NCBI GenBank assembly: GCA_964533055.1
Contig: CAZHKZ010000002.1
Location: forward strand, 29,124 to 93,123
Origin: JACROF01 sp964533055
GTDB taxonomy: Bacteria; Patescibacteriota; Microgenomatia; Levybacterales; UBA12049
Reading direction: 5' to 3'
Length of the DNA: 64,000 nucleotides
Notes under the pieces: generated by a model
Databases searched by the model: none
What the model was told of the DNA's origin: nothing
The model's input: only the letters and a program-made list of their open reading frames with translations
Program-made: the position numbers and the translations under genes
Shown here: positions 39,122 through 47,956 of the stretch, piece after piece
Layout of the letters: every line of letters begins with the position of its first letter
How positions within the stretch are numbered: position 1 is the first letter of the stretch

Positions 39122-41059
39122 ATGTCAGGATTTGAGAAGATTGATTTAGACCTAAAAACAGCTCCAATTGTAGATTCACCCGATATGGCACGAAAGACAA
39201 AAAAGACATCATTTTTTAAGCGCAACCTCAAAAAAATTAGCATTGGACTTGCAGTCTTCATTGTTATTTTTGTTGTGGGATTTGTCATTCCAGTTCTCGC
39301 AGTAGTTTCATCAGCAAAAAAGACGTATGCACAGGTTAAGCTGCTTTCTGCCGCTATGAAACAGCAGGATATAACAGTCGCTTCAACTGAACTCAAGAAG
39401 ACCCAGGCTGCACTCAATGATACAGCTTCCAAAATGAAGTTCTTAGGATACCTTCATTTTGTACCTGTTGCTAACTTCTACTATAACGATGCAGATCATC
39501 TGATGAAGGCTGGTATCGAGGGGCTTAAGACCGGAGATATAGTTGTGGAGTCTCTCAAGCCATACGCAGATGTGCTTGGGTTGAAAGGTCAAGGTAGTTT
39601 TACGGGTGGGTCGGCTGAGGAAAGAATTAAGACAGCTGTGCTTACCATGGGTAAGATCACACCTCGAATTGATGAAATTGCTGCGAGCCTTACTTTAATT
39701 CAGAAAGAAATTGATCAAGTTAACCCAAATCATTATCCAGAATTTATTTTCGGTAAGAAGATTAAGTCTCAGTTGGCTCAGGTAAAGACATTGACTGATC
39801 AGGGTGCAGGTTTTGTAGACCAGGCTCGACCCTTGATCAAAGTGCTCCCATCACTTCTTGGAGAGAATGAAGACAAGCGATACCTCGTACTCTTTCAAAA
39901 TGATAAAGAACTTCGACCAACAGGAGGCTTCATTACCGCCTATGCCATTTTTAAGCTTACAAATGGCGTAATTAAACTTGAGAAGTCAGATGATATCTAT
40001 GTCTTAGATAACTCAATTTCAGGAAAACCAAAAGCGCCTGCGCCAATTTTGAAGTATTTCCCTAAGGTGAGTGTTCTTAATCTGCGAGACAGTAATTTGT
40101 CTCCAGACTTCATCGAGTCGATGAAGACATTTAAGTCACTTTATAATAAGGCAGGTCAGAAAGTCGATGTTGATGGGATTATCGCAATTGATACGTATGT
40201 TCTCACATCTACCATCAAAGTTCTTGATGATCAGATCGTGGTAAATGGCCAAACATTTACTACTAAAAATGATCCACGTTGTGATTGTCCGCAAGTTATT
40301 TATGCACTTGAAGATAACATCTCGCGTCCTGTTAATTATATTAAGACAGACAGGAAAGGTTTGCTAGGGGACATGCTTACGGCTCTTATGAGCAAGGCGC
40401 TTTCATCCTCGCCAAAGATCTATTGGGGCCCGCTTTTCCAGACTATGCTTACTCAAACCAATCAAAAGCACGTTCTTTTTGATCTTGAGAATGCTGATGC
40501 TCAGAAAGGTATTACAGCTCTTAAAGCTGCTGGTCGGATAGAGGACTTCGAGGGAGACTACTTCCATCTTAATGAAGCAAACTTTAGTGGAGCTAAAGCT
40601 AACCTTTTCTTAAGTCAAACAGTTGAGCATAGTTATACAGTTAAGGGGGGTGTAATTTCAAAAACCGTGACTGTCAATTACAAGAACTTGCACGAGCCAT
40701 CTGACTGCAATCTTGAGCGTGGCGGGCTTTGTCTTAACGCAGAATATAGAGATTGGTTCAGAGTTTATGTACCAAAGGGAAGTAAATTAGTGAGTAGTGA
40801 TGGGTCTCAAGTCAAGATGGCTACATCAGAAGATCTTGGAAAGACGGTATTTGAAGGATTTTTGACAGTGCGCCCGCTTGGCAAGGCAACATTAACATTT
40901 ACATACACTCTTCCATTTAAGGTCGAAGGAGCTTCAATCCCACTACTTATCCAGAAACAGCCTGGTACTGACGCTCCAGAATATACCATCAAGGTCAACG
41001 GAAGAACTGTTCAGAAGTTCCCACTCCTCACCGATAAAGAATCTGAAATTAAATTCTAA
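39122..41059 (+). CDS. DUF4012 membrane-anchored protein
   Basis: The 645-residue protein has a basic cytosolic N terminus of about 38 residues, one membrane helix (about 40-63), and an external domain. The block LPSLLGENEDKRYLVLFQND followed by KELRPTGGFI is the conserved core of DUF4012, a family frequent in Gram-positive and CPR genomes and often beside glycan genes. Further external segments follow, with no second membrane helix. Function is unknown; location after the initiating sugar transferase suggests a surface role. It has its own strong promoter. Confidence 0.8.
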   Translation: MSGFEKIDLDLKTAPIVDSPDMARKTKKTSFFKRNLKKISIGLAVFIVIFVVGFVIPVLAVVSSAKKTYAQVKLLSAAMKQQDITVASTELKKTQAALNDTASKMKFLGYLHFVPVANFYYNDADHLMKAGIEGLKTGDIVVESLKPYADVLGLKGQGSFTGGSAEERIKTAVLTMGKITPRIDEIAASLTLIQKEIDQVNPNHYPEFIFGKKIKSQLAQVKTLTDQGAGFVDQARPLIKVLPSLLGENEDKRYLVLFQNDKELRPTGGFITAYAIFKLTNGVIKLEKSDDIYVLDNSISGKPKAPAPILKYFPKVSVLNLRDSNLSPDFIESMKTFKSLYNKAGQKVDVDGIIAIDTYVLTSTIKVLDDQIVVNGQTFTTKNDPRCDCPQVIYALEDNISRPVNYIKTDRKGLLGDMLTALMSKALSSSPKIYWGPLFQTMLTQTNQKHVLFDLENADAQKGITALKAAGRIEDFEGDYFHLNEANFSGAKANLFLSQTVEHSYTVKGGVISKTVTVNYKNLHEPSDCNLERGGLCLNAEYRDWFRVYVPKGSKLVSSDGSQVKMATSEDLGKTVFEGFLTVRPLGKATLTFTYTLPFKVEGASIPLLIQKQPGTDAPEYTIKVNGRTVQKFPLLTDKESEIKF

Positions 41060-41096
41060 TCGTTCCTCAGATCTTTAGGCTGCGTTCTTAATACTG

Positions 41097-41102
41097 TATA
41101 CT
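41097..41102 (+). promoter_or_regulatory. -10 box upstream of recO
   Basis: TATACT ends 10 bases before the recO ATG at 41113. There is no good -35 box. Confidence 0.4.
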
Positions 41103-41112
41103 TGAACTAGTT

Positions 41113-41661
41113 ATGCGAAGCTATAAAACCGAGGCTATCATCATTAAGAGGCGTAATTTTAATGAAGCAGACAGGATCATTACTATACTCACTCGAGATC
41201 TTGGGAAGTTGCAGGTAAAGGCACAAGGTGTACGCAAGATAACAAGTCGACGCTCTCCTCACATTGAACTTCTGAATCACAGTGAACTCTCGCTCTATAA
41301 GGGCAGTAGCATGTCAGTGCTCGTTGAAGCGCAGATGATTGAGGCGTATTCTGATATCAAAAGTGATTTTGAGAAAGTAGGATTTGCTTATCATGTCTGT
41401 GAATTGATAGATGGACTCTGCCCTGAGGGTCAAGAGTATCGCGATGTATTCTTTCTCCTTAAAAAGACTCTAGCTCGAATCTCTCAAGAGCAAGACACGC
41501 TTTTACCTGTTCATGATTTTGAGATTGAGCTACTCACAATTCTTGGATTCTGGCACAAGACTGCAGAGGACTCAAAAACGCTTAATACGCAAGATTTTAT
41601 TGAGAATATTCTTGAAAGAAGACTTAAAAGTCAGAAGATGTTCTCTCGTCTCCACGAATAG
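41113..41661 (+). CDS. recO: DNA repair protein RecO, short form
   Basis: The 182-residue protein starts YKTEAIIIKRRNFNEADRII, followed by LTRDLGKLQVKAQGVRK, the typical N-terminal OB-fold of RecO. The helical middle is present (FEKVGFAYHVCELID). It ends soon after FEIELLTILGFW, so the four-cysteine zinc module and last helices of standard RecO (about 240 residues) are missing. RecO loads RecA on SSB-coated single-stranded DNA with RecR. The gene sits between a DUF4012 gene and glycyl-tRNA synthetase. Confidence 0.85.
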   Translation: MRSYKTEAIIIKRRNFNEADRIITILTRDLGKLQVKAQGVRKITSRRSPHIELLNHSELSLYKGSSMSVLVEAQMIEAYSDIKSDFEKVGFAYHVCELIDGLCPEGQEYRDVFFLLKKTLARISQEQDTLLPVHDFEIELLTILGFWHKTAEDSKTLNTQDFIENILERRLKSQKMFSRLHE

Positions 41662-41688
41662 CTCCGCGTTTAAGTTTTGGAATAATTC

Positions 41689-41697
41689 TGCTATCAT
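41689..41697 (+). promoter_or_regulatory. Extended -10 promoter of glycyl-tRNA synthetase
   Basis: TGC-TATCAT ends 6 bases before the ATG at 41704. No Shine-Dalgarno sequence is present; a leaderless transcript is implied. Confidence 0.65.
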
Positions 41698-41703
41698 AGG
41701 CTC

Positions 41704-43164
41704 ATGGCAAGCGTGAGCATGGAAGAATTACAGGCCCTTTTTAAGAGGCGAGGTTTCGTGTACCCAGGGTCTGAGATCTATGGCGGTGTGGCAAATACCT
41801 ACGATTATGGTCCAGTTGGTACTGAAATGTTGCGAAATGTTAAGAATCTTTGGTGGAAATTTTTTGTGCAGAAAAGATCCGATATGGTGGGTCTTGACGC
41901 GAGTCTTATTTCGCATCAAAGGATCTGGGAAGCCTCAGGACATACCGCAAGTTTTGCTGATGCATATGTCGACTGCAAGACATGCCGTACTAGAATTCGA
42001 GCAGATCATCTAATTGAGGATTACTTAGAGAAATTGTCCCCTGAAGATCTTAAGGCACAGATCACAACAATTTCCGATATCGATCAAGAGAAGCGGGCTA
42101 TGATCATTCATACCAGAAAAGTTGAGGGCTTAAGTGAGTCAGAGATGGAGCAGGTCGTCATTAAGTCGAGTATCCCTTGTCCAAAATGTGGTGAGCATAA
42201 TTGGACTCCAGTGCGAAAGTTCAATCAGCTTTTCCCAGTTCAATTAGGTATTGTAGAAGGAGATCAAGGCGTGGCATATCTTCGAGGTGAGACGGCACAG
42301 GGAATGTTTGTGGCTTTTGACAGTATCATTAACTCTACGAGAGTGAAGTTGCCATTTGGTGTTGCCCAGGTTGGAAAGAGTTTTAGAAATGAAATAACGC
42401 TTGGCAACTCTGTCTTTAGAACAATTGAATTCGAGCAGGCAGAGATTGAGTATTTCTTTGATCCTAATAAATCTAACTGGGAAGAGCTTTTTCAGATGTG
42501 GAAAGATCTTATGTGGAAGTTTGCAGTTGATGTGATGGGCATTCGAGAGGAGAACCTGCGTTGGAGAGAACACAGTGACGATGAGCGCTCATTTTATAGT
42601 AAAAGGACTGTGGACCTTGAATACAAGTTTCCCTTCGGATTTAAGGAGTTGTGGGGTCTTGCATATAGAACTGATTATGATCTTAAACAGCATGAAAAAT
42701 TTTCTGGTAAAGACTTAAAAATCAACGATCCTGAGACAAATGAAAAAATAACACCACATGTTATCGAACCTGCTGTGGGTATCAATAGACTATTCTTGAT
42801 GGCTCTGATTGATAGCTATGAAGTGCAGGATGCTCGAACAATACTAAAATTAAAGCCAATTCTTGCCCCATATAAAGTTGCGGTTTTTCCACTCCTTAAG
42901 AATAAGCCAGAACTGATAGCAAAAGCAGAAGAGGTATACAAAATGCTGCAGGAAAGAATAGATGGAAAGATCGTCTGGGATGATCGTGGTAACATTGGAA
43001 AGAGATACTTAGCACAAGATGAGATTGGTACACCGTGGTGTGTGACTGTAGATTTTGAATCGCTCGAAGATAATGCAGTTACAGTTCGAGAGCGTGACGA
43101 TGCGTCTCAGCATAGAGTTGCTATTTCAGACCTTGCACTTTTCTTCCTGACTCGATTACTATAG
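41704..43164 (+). CDS. glyQS: Glycyl-tRNA synthetase, homodimer type
   Basis: The 486-residue class II enzyme has FVYPGSEIYGG and YDYGPVG near the N terminus, a zinc-binding set made of CKTC (about 87-90) and CPKC (about 159-162), RGETAQGMF, and HVIEPAVGINRLFL as motif 3. The C-terminal anticodon domain starts around residue 385. This is the alpha2 (eukaryote/archaeon-like) form, not the alpha2beta2 form of E. coli. It charges tRNA-Gly in the cytosol. Length is normal. Confidence 0.93.
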   Translation: MASVSMEELQALFKRRGFVYPGSEIYGGVANTYDYGPVGTEMLRNVKNLWWKFFVQKRSDMVGLDASLISHQRIWEASGHTASFADAYVDCKTCRTRIRADHLIEDYLEKLSPEDLKAQITTISDIDQEKRAMIIHTRKVEGLSESEMEQVVIKSSIPCPKCGEHNWTPVRKFNQLFPVQLGIVEGDQGVAYLRGETAQGMFVAFDSIINSTRVKLPFGVAQVGKSFRNEITLGNSVFRTIEFEQAEIEYFFDPNKSNWEELFQMWKDLMWKFAVDVMGIREENLRWREHSDDERSFYSKRTVDLEYKFPFGFKELWGLAYRTDYDLKQHEKFSGKDLKINDPETNEKITPHVIEPAVGINRLFLMALIDSYEVQDARTILKLKPILAPYKVAVFPLLKNKPELIAKAEEVYKMLQERIDGKIVWDDRGNIGKRYLAQDEIGTPWCVTVDFESLEDNAVTVRERDDASQHRVAISDLALFFLTRLL

Positions 43165-43170
43165 TTGTAG

Positions 43171-43590
43171 ATGTCTCCAGAAACAGCATTAGACATGCAT
43201 GAGCAACCCGGTAGATTGCGTATCACCCTGTATGATCAACCTGGTAGTATTGCCGCTTTAAGCGTTCTGGGAAGCCGACTTCAGCAAGGATTAATACTCT
43301 CTCGAGATATCACATCCAGAAGAGAACGTGTCTCTAACAATTCGTTGCCATTAGGTCAAAGCCCTGAAATTCCTTCTGAGCAAATCTATCTTGATGAAGC
43401 ATCATCAGTATTTGGGTTTCCTTCTACTCCCGAATTCTGGGCGACTCACATAAATTCCAAAGTCTCACGTGCTCTTGATTATGCAAATATCCGAAATCAA
43501 GAGGGTATGCCCGAATCTGTAACCTTTCTGCTTCCCTTTGAAGATTTTAAGAGAGCAGAAGAACGTATAGCGGAAAGAGAACAATCTTGA
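43171..43590 (+). CDS. Unrecognised 139-residue protein
   Basis: The product is soluble and mixed in charge, with no signal peptide or membrane segment. It has a QPGRLRITLYDQPGS start, a Pro/Ser-rich middle, and a charged helical C terminus. I recognise no family. A TATAGT box at 43160-43165 lies 5 bases before the ATG, so it may have its own leaderless transcript. It is flanked by glycyl-tRNA synthetase and a membrane-anchored protein. Confidence 0.5.
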   Translation: MSPETALDMHEQPGRLRITLYDQPGSIAALSVLGSRLQQGLILSRDITSRRERVSNNSLPLGQSPEIPSEQIYLDEASSVFGFPSTPEFWATHINSKVSRALDYANIRNQEGMPESVTFLLPFEDFKRAEERIAEREQS

Positions 43591-43616
43591 CAACATATCT
43601 CATCTTATTACACAAT
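43587..43616 (+). promoter_or_regulatory. Promoter of the 43624 gene
   Basis: A perfect TTGACA (43587-43592) and CACAAT (43611-43616) are separated by 18 bases, and the ATG at 43624 follows after 7 bases. The geometry equals that of the DUF4012 promoter. Confidence 0.5.
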
Positions 43617-43623
43617 ATATCTA

Positions 43624-44118
43624 ATGAAAGATAAAAAGCCACTTATTATTGTCGCTGCAGTAGTTGTCATCGTTCTTCTTTTGGGTGGGTTCTTCATGAT
43701 GCAAAAGAGCGAGAAGGGCTCAAGTACTACAAATGAGAGTGGATTTGTTGAAGAAGACCTACCAAAGCTATCAGCTGATGAAGTTGGCCTTACTCTGAAA
43801 GCTAGTACTAATAAAAAACAGGTACAATTCATGCTCTCAAAAGCATCCGACTTTACAGGTCTTGAATACGAACTCTCATACGAAGCTGATTCTGCTGGTG
43901 GCGGAGAAGATGGTGAGCCAGCGCGAATTACTCGTGGCGTAGCAGGCGAAGACACGCTTGATGGATCTGCAGAATATACCTCAAAGATGCTTGATCTTGG
44001 TAGCTGCTCGAGTGGAACATGCCGATATGATTCAGGCGTGAAGACTGTTAAATTGCTTCTTAAACTAACAAAGACAGACGGTACTGTCTATCAAGTCGAT
44101 TCCTCTATCACCCTCTAA
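43624..44118 (+). CDS. Membrane-anchored small extracytoplasmic protein
   Basis: The 164-residue protein has a short basic N terminus (MKDKKP), one membrane helix at about 6-27, and a polar external part with a Gly/Glu-rich loop. Two cysteines in GSCSSGTC near residue 127 could form a disulfide. There is no lipobox cysteine after the helix. The family is not recognised; the layout recalls small cell-surface proteins common in CPR genomes. Confidence 0.6.
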   Translation: MKDKKPLIIVAAVVVIVLLLGGFFMMQKSEKGSSTTNESGFVEEDLPKLSADEVGLTLKASTNKKQVQFMLSKASDFTGLEYELSYEADSAGGGEDGEPARITRGVAGEDTLDGSAEYTSKMLDLGSCSSGTCRYDSGVKTVKLLLKLTKTDGTVYQVDSSITL

Positions 44119-44273
44119 TTGGTAGATAACCTTATTTAGTTATTTTCACAATCGCTATTCCATGGATTTTTTGCGTGTTTTGGGATCAAAAAGTTCTTGA
44201 CAAGCTGTGAAAAATATATCATGATAGATAAGTAGTTAATGGTAGTGATTGGTAGTGAGTTCCTTAATAATCT
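44119..44273. promoter_or_regulatory. Upstream region of the dcw cluster with the mraZ promoter
   Basis: This 155-base gap holds a perfect -35 TTGACA (44197-44202), a 17-base spacer and a partial -10 CATGAT (44220-44225) embedded in the palindrome TATCATGATA (44217-44226). The TGGTA repeats follow downstream of the expected start. The first 75 bases are AT-rich with nothing recognisable. Confidence 0.6.
44230..44259 (+). promoter_or_regulatory. 10-bp direct repeats, probable MraZ operator
   Basis: TGGTAGTGAT (44240-44249) and TGGTAGTGAG (44250-44259) are tandem 10-bp repeats; a weaker copy, AAGTAGTTAA, precedes them (44230-44239). MraZ is known to bind TGGGN repeats spaced by 5 bases between its promoter and start codon; the position and the 10-base period here are the same, with TGGTA as the core. 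Confidence 0.65.
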
Positions 44274-44711
44274 ATGCTTTCAGGTCAGTACGAGAGTAAG
44301 CTTTCGAAAAAGTATCAGACTGCCTTTCCAAGACGTCTTCGTGAGGAGATGGGAAATAAAATTGTCATCACCAAGAGTATTGACTCTTGTCTTTTTGTGG
44401 TGTCTGAAGATAAATGGTCAACTCTGCTGGAGGGGACCGAGAATATGCCTTTTACTGATCAAGCTACGCGTGAGTTGCAGAGATACCTTTTTGGTAACGC
44501 TGTAACAATCACGCTTGATAATCAGGGAAGATTTGTCATTCCTGATTATCTACGAGAGTTTGCACACATTGAAGAGGCGATTATTTTTGTAGGGGTTTCG
44601 CGATACGTTGAAATTTGGGATAAAGCAGAGTGGAAAAAGAATGAGCAAAAAATAGGAGGAAGCATAGAACTTTTAACCATTAATCTGTCCAAAACAACCG
44701 GACATGAATAA
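44274..44711 (+). CDS. mraZ: Transcriptional regulator MraZ
   Basis: The 145-residue protein has the two SpoVT/AbrB-like repeats of MraZ: YESKLSKKYQTAFPRRLREE in the first half and ITLDNQGRFVIPDYLREF in the second. MraZ is a DNA-binding repressor that forms ring oligomers and controls the division and cell wall cluster. It heads the cluster as usual and has tandem repeats in its own leader, consistent with autorepression. The end overlaps rsmH by eight bases. Confidence 0.92.
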   Translation: MLSGQYESKLSKKYQTAFPRRLREEMGNKIVITKSIDSCLFVVSEDKWSTLLEGTENMPFTDQATRELQRYLFGNAVTITLDNQGRFVIPDYLREFAHIEEAIIFVGVSRYVEIWDKAEWKKNEQKIGGSIELLTINLSKTTGHE

Positions 44712-45606
44712 ATATCACACATCAGTTCTTTTACAAGAAGTACTTACAACTCTCTCCATAAAAACGGGAGGATTTTATATTGATGGAACACTTGGTGGAG
44801 GTGGGCACGCTCTCTCTATTCTTGAAAAAGGTGGAAGAATACTGGGCATCGATCAAGACCAGGAGGCGTTGGATTTTGCTAGAGAACGTCTGAGCACAGA
44901 AGGATTTAAAGAGAAAGAAGACTTCTGGATTGCTAAGGCAAATTTTAGCCAGATCGATGTTGTAGCTGGTCAGATGGGACGAGATAGTGTCGATGGGATT
45001 CTTCTTGACATCGGAGTTTCTGGACATCAGCTTGATAGTCTTGAGCGAGGATTTAGTTTTAGGGGTGGACCACTTGATATGAGAATGGATAAGGAGCAGT
45101 CAGTCTCAGCTAGAGAATTAGTAAATGGCCTCACAAAAGGTGAGCTTGAAGAGCTTTTCATGAGATTTGGAGAAGAACCTAGAGCCAAGCAATACGCATC
45201 AGCGATTGTAGAGGCTAGAAAACATGCTCCACTTGAGAATGCACAAGATCTTGTGAGAATTATCGGTGGGCGAATGGGGGATGGTGCACACCCGGCGACG
45301 AAGGTCTTTCAGGCACTGAGAATTTTGGTCAACGATGAACTCAATGTTCTTCATATCGTTATTCCAAAGGCATTTGATCTTTTAGCACAAAACGGAAGGC
45401 TCGCAATTATCACGTTCCATTCTCTTGAAGACAGAATTGTTAAACAGGCATTCAATGAGCTTGTTGAGCTAGGTAAAGGATCATTAGTCAATGAAAAGCC
45501 GATTGTACCAACTGAGGAAGAAGTACTTCTGAATAAACGAAGTCGAAGCTCAAAACTTCGAGTTATAGAAAAAATATCACTTGGGAGTGAGTCTGTACAA
45601 CGATGA
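44704..45606 (+). CDS. rsmH: 16S rRNA (cytosine-1402-N4)-methyltransferase
   Basis: The 300-residue protein has YIDGTLGGGGHALSIL (SAM motif, 25-40), LDIGVSGHQLDSLERGFSFR, GPLDMRMD, ATKVFQALRI, and FHSLEDRIVK, all standard for RsmH (MraW). It methylates C1402 in 16S rRNA and is the usual second gene of the dcw cluster. Length is typical. ATGA overlap with the ftsL-like gene. Confidence 0.95.
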   Translation: MNKYHTSVLLQEVLTTLSIKTGGFYIDGTLGGGGHALSILEKGGRILGIDQDQEALDFARERLSTEGFKEKEDFWIAKANFSQIDVVAGQMGRDSVDGILLDIGVSGHQLDSLERGFSFRGGPLDMRMDKEQSVSARELVNGLTKGELEELFMRFGEEPRAKQYASAIVEARKHAPLENAQDLVRIIGGRMGDGAHPATKVFQALRILVNDELNVLHIVIPKAFDLLAQNGRLAIITFHSLEDRIVKQAFNELVELGKGSLVNEKPIVPTEEEVLLNKRSRSSKLRVIEKISLGSESVQR

Positions 45607-45884
45607 AAAAACCAGTAATACTTATTATCGCCAATATTATCTTTATTCTTATGTTGACACTAGTGCAGGTGGTCGTCGCCAATAATCTTTCCACAACAGG
45701 TATTGAGCTAGGAGAGGTTCAGGAAAAAATTAGCTCTTACAAGAAAACAAATGCTATTCTCCATGAGCAAGTTTTGACTGCGTCATCACTTTCATCTATC
45801 GCTTCATCTGCTGGTCAACTCGGGTTTGAGGAAATAAAAGTGAGTGCGATGGTTGCGACTCAGCCACCGCTTGCCTTGAGATAA
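45603..45884 (+). CDS. FtsL-like division protein
   Basis: The 93-residue protein has one N-terminal membrane helix (about 4-26) and a helical region (about 35-62) able to form a coiled coil, then a short tail with LGFEEIKVSA. Size, topology and place between rsmH and ftsI match FtsL/DivIC proteins, which are poorly conserved in sequence. In known systems it pairs with FtsB and FtsQ and activates FtsWI. Assigned mainly from context. Confidence 0.7.
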   Translation: MKKPVILIIANIIFILMLTLVQVVVANNLSTTGIELGEVQEKISSYKKTNAILHEQVLTASSLSSIASSAGQLGFEEIKVSAMVATQPPLALR

Positions 45885-47581
45885 TGTATTGGCGATATCG
45901 ATTTATATTCATTTTCTTCTCGATCCTCTTTCTATTTGTCACAATGCGACTGTTTTATTGGCAAGTTGTCAGGGCAGTTGAGCTTTCAGCACTTGGTGAG
46001 TCCCAATATGGGACCAACATTGTACTTTCGCCAAAAAGAGGTGAAATTAGAACGTCTGATGGATTTCCTATAGCCTCAAATAGAGTTACATATCTGGTCT
46101 TTGCCAATCCTCAAGAAGTGCTCGAGAAAGATAAGACTGCTACACTTCTTTCGCCACTTATAGATCGGGAAACAGCATCCATTTCAGCTCTTCTATCTCT
46201 CAATCGTTATTGGATAGCTCTTTCACCCAAGATCAATCCAACGCAAAAAGCTGATGTCGAGAAGTTGAAGTTAAAAGGGGTAGGGTTTGATGACAGAACT
46301 ATCAGATTTTATCCAGAAGCATCGATAGGGGCAAAGCTCCTAGGCTTTGTTGGTAAAGATGATCTTGGAAATGATAAAGGATATTTTGGACTTGAGGGGT
46401 TCTATGATCGACAGTTGCGGGGGAAAGAAGGAATTGCGACTCAGATTCATGATGCATTCGGGAGGCCAATTTTAGCTAAGCTCAATGCGGGAACAGGAGA
46501 GATAAATGGTCGCAATCTTAATCTCAATATTGATCGCGTCCTTCAGTATGTGATGGATGACGAGCTAAAGACAGCGATGGAGCAGTATGGCGCAAAGGGC
46601 GCAATGGCAGCCATGATGGATCCAAAAACCGGTGCGGTATTGGCTATTACTGCTTATCCTTCATTTGATCCGACTAACTTCTATGAATACTCTGACACAG
46701 AATTTAAAAATCCATTTATTAGTGATACCTATGAGCCAGGATCGACATTTAAACCCTTAGTAATGGCAGCAGCGCTTAATGAAGGGCTAGTAAAAGCTGA
46801 TACAAAATGTACGTCTTGTGATGGTCCGGTCAAGATTGGTGAATACTCAATTAAGACCTGGAATGACACCTACAAGCCTAACTTGACTATGACAGAGGTA
46901 ATTGAGCGATCAGACAACACTGGTATGGTATTTATGGCACAAAAACTTGGCCTCAATCGCATGATTGAATATATTAAGAAGTTTGGCTTTGAAGAACCAA
47001 CTGGCATTGATCTTCAAGGTGAAGTCACTCCGTTTTTACGTCCTCATAATTCTTGGTACCCAATAGATCTTGCTACATCGAGTTTTGGTCAAGGCATCTC
47101 TGTCACACCAATTCAACTGCTTAGTTCCTTTGCAGTACTTGCTAATGGTGGTGTGAGAATGCAGCCGCAGGTCGTCGCCTCAGTTGAGACGCCTGATGGA
47201 AAAGTCATCAAGATCGATCCAAAGGTAATCGCTAAACCTATCAGCGAGAAAACTGCCAAGATTATGACTGAAATATTAGTTCAGACGGTTGATAAAGGGG
47301 AGGCTAAATTCGCTAAACCTAAGGGGTACAGAATTGCTGGTAAGACAGGTACAGCCCAGATTCCGATCGCTGGCCACTATGATCCAAGCCTGACGATAGC
47401 ATCGTTTATAGGATATGCGCCTGCTGATGATCCAAAATTTATTATGCTAGTGATTGTTGATCGTCCGACAAAGTCGATCTATGGCGCAGAGACCGCAGCC
47501 CCAATATTTTTTAGAATTGCAAAAAAAGCACTTATGTATTTTGGCGTTCCACCGACGGAGAGTGTTACTAGTAAACAGTAA
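45884..47581 (+). CDS. ftsI: Division-specific penicillin-binding protein (transpeptidase)
   Basis: The 565-residue class B PBP has a membrane helix (about 8-25), a dimerisation domain, and a transpeptidase domain with active-site Ser287 in STFK, SDN at 343-345, and KTGT at 487-490. It cross-links septal peptidoglycan together with FtsW. The start codon overlaps the previous stop (TAATG). No C-terminal PASTA domain is present. Confidence 0.93.
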   Translation: MYWRYRFIFIFFSILFLFVTMRLFYWQVVRAVELSALGESQYGTNIVLSPKRGEIRTSDGFPIASNRVTYLVFANPQEVLEKDKTATLLSPLIDRETASISALLSLNRYWIALSPKINPTQKADVEKLKLKGVGFDDRTIRFYPEASIGAKLLGFVGKDDLGNDKGYFGLEGFYDRQLRGKEGIATQIHDAFGRPILAKLNAGTGEINGRNLNLNIDRVLQYVMDDELKTAMEQYGAKGAMAAMMDPKTGAVLAITAYPSFDPTNFYEYSDTEFKNPFISDTYEPGSTFKPLVMAAALNEGLVKADTKCTSCDGPVKIGEYSIKTWNDTYKPNLTMTEVIERSDNTGMVFMAQKLGLNRMIEYIKKFGFEEPTGIDLQGEVTPFLRPHNSWYPIDLATSSFGQGISVTPIQLLSSFAVLANGGVRMQPQVVASVETPDGKVIKIDPKVIAKPISEKTAKIMTEILVQTVDKGEAKFAKPKGYRIAGKTGTAQIPIAGHYDPSLTIASFIGYAPADDPKFIMLVIVDRPTKSIYGAETAAPIFFRIAKKALMYFGVPPTESVTSKQ

Positions 47582-47611
47582 ACAGTATTCAGCAACTAGT
47601 TTCAGTAGTTG
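47572..47611 (+). repeat. Short repeats at the end of ftsI
   Basis: TAAACAG occurs twice in tandem (47572-47585) across the ftsI stop, and CAACTA/TAGTTG (47593-47598, 47606-47611) form a 6-bp inverted repeat with a 7-base loop. No T-run follows, so it is not a clear terminator. Confidence 0.35.
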
Positions 47612-47620
47612 TGGTAAAAT
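47612..47620 (+). promoter_or_regulatory. Extended -10 promoter of the tRNA-binding-domain gene
   Basis: TGG-TAAAAT ends 6 bases before the ATG at 47627, implying a leaderless transcript. Confidence 0.6.
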
Positions 47621-47626
47621 TGCGAT

Positions 47627-47956
47627 ATGAAAGAGATAATTACGATCGATGACTTTATAAAACTTGATCTTCGGGTAGGAAAAGTAGCTAATTGTGAGAT
47701 CAAGGAGGACTCAGATAAGCTATTGCGCCTCACGGTAGATTTTGGAGAAGAAGGCACAAGAACTATTCTAAGCGCGATAAGGGAATGGTATGAGCCAGCT
47801 GAACTCCTCGGCAAACAATTTGTATTTGTTTTTAATCTTGCTCCTCGTATGATGAGGGGTGAAGAGTCGCAAGGTATGATTCTCGCTGCTGAAGGAGAGC
47901 GTCCAATTCCTATAGCCCCTATTCAAGATGTTATTCTTGGCTCCCAAATTCGCTAA
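47627..47956 (+). CDS. Stand-alone tRNA-binding domain protein
   Basis: The 109-residue protein is a single OB-fold of the tRNA_bind type: FIKLDLRVGKV, EDSDKLLRLTVDFG, VFVFNLAPRMMRGEESQGMIL. This is the domain found at the C terminus of methionyl-tRNA synthetase (MetG), in CsaA and in EMAP-like proteins. It may serve MetG in trans or act alone. Its place between ftsI and the murE group is not explained by function. Confidence 0.85.
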   Translation: MKEIITIDDFIKLDLRVGKVANCEIKEDSDKLLRLTVDFGEEGTRTILSAIREWYEPAELLGKQFVFVFNLAPRMMRGEESQGMILAAEGERPIPIAPIQDVILGSQIR

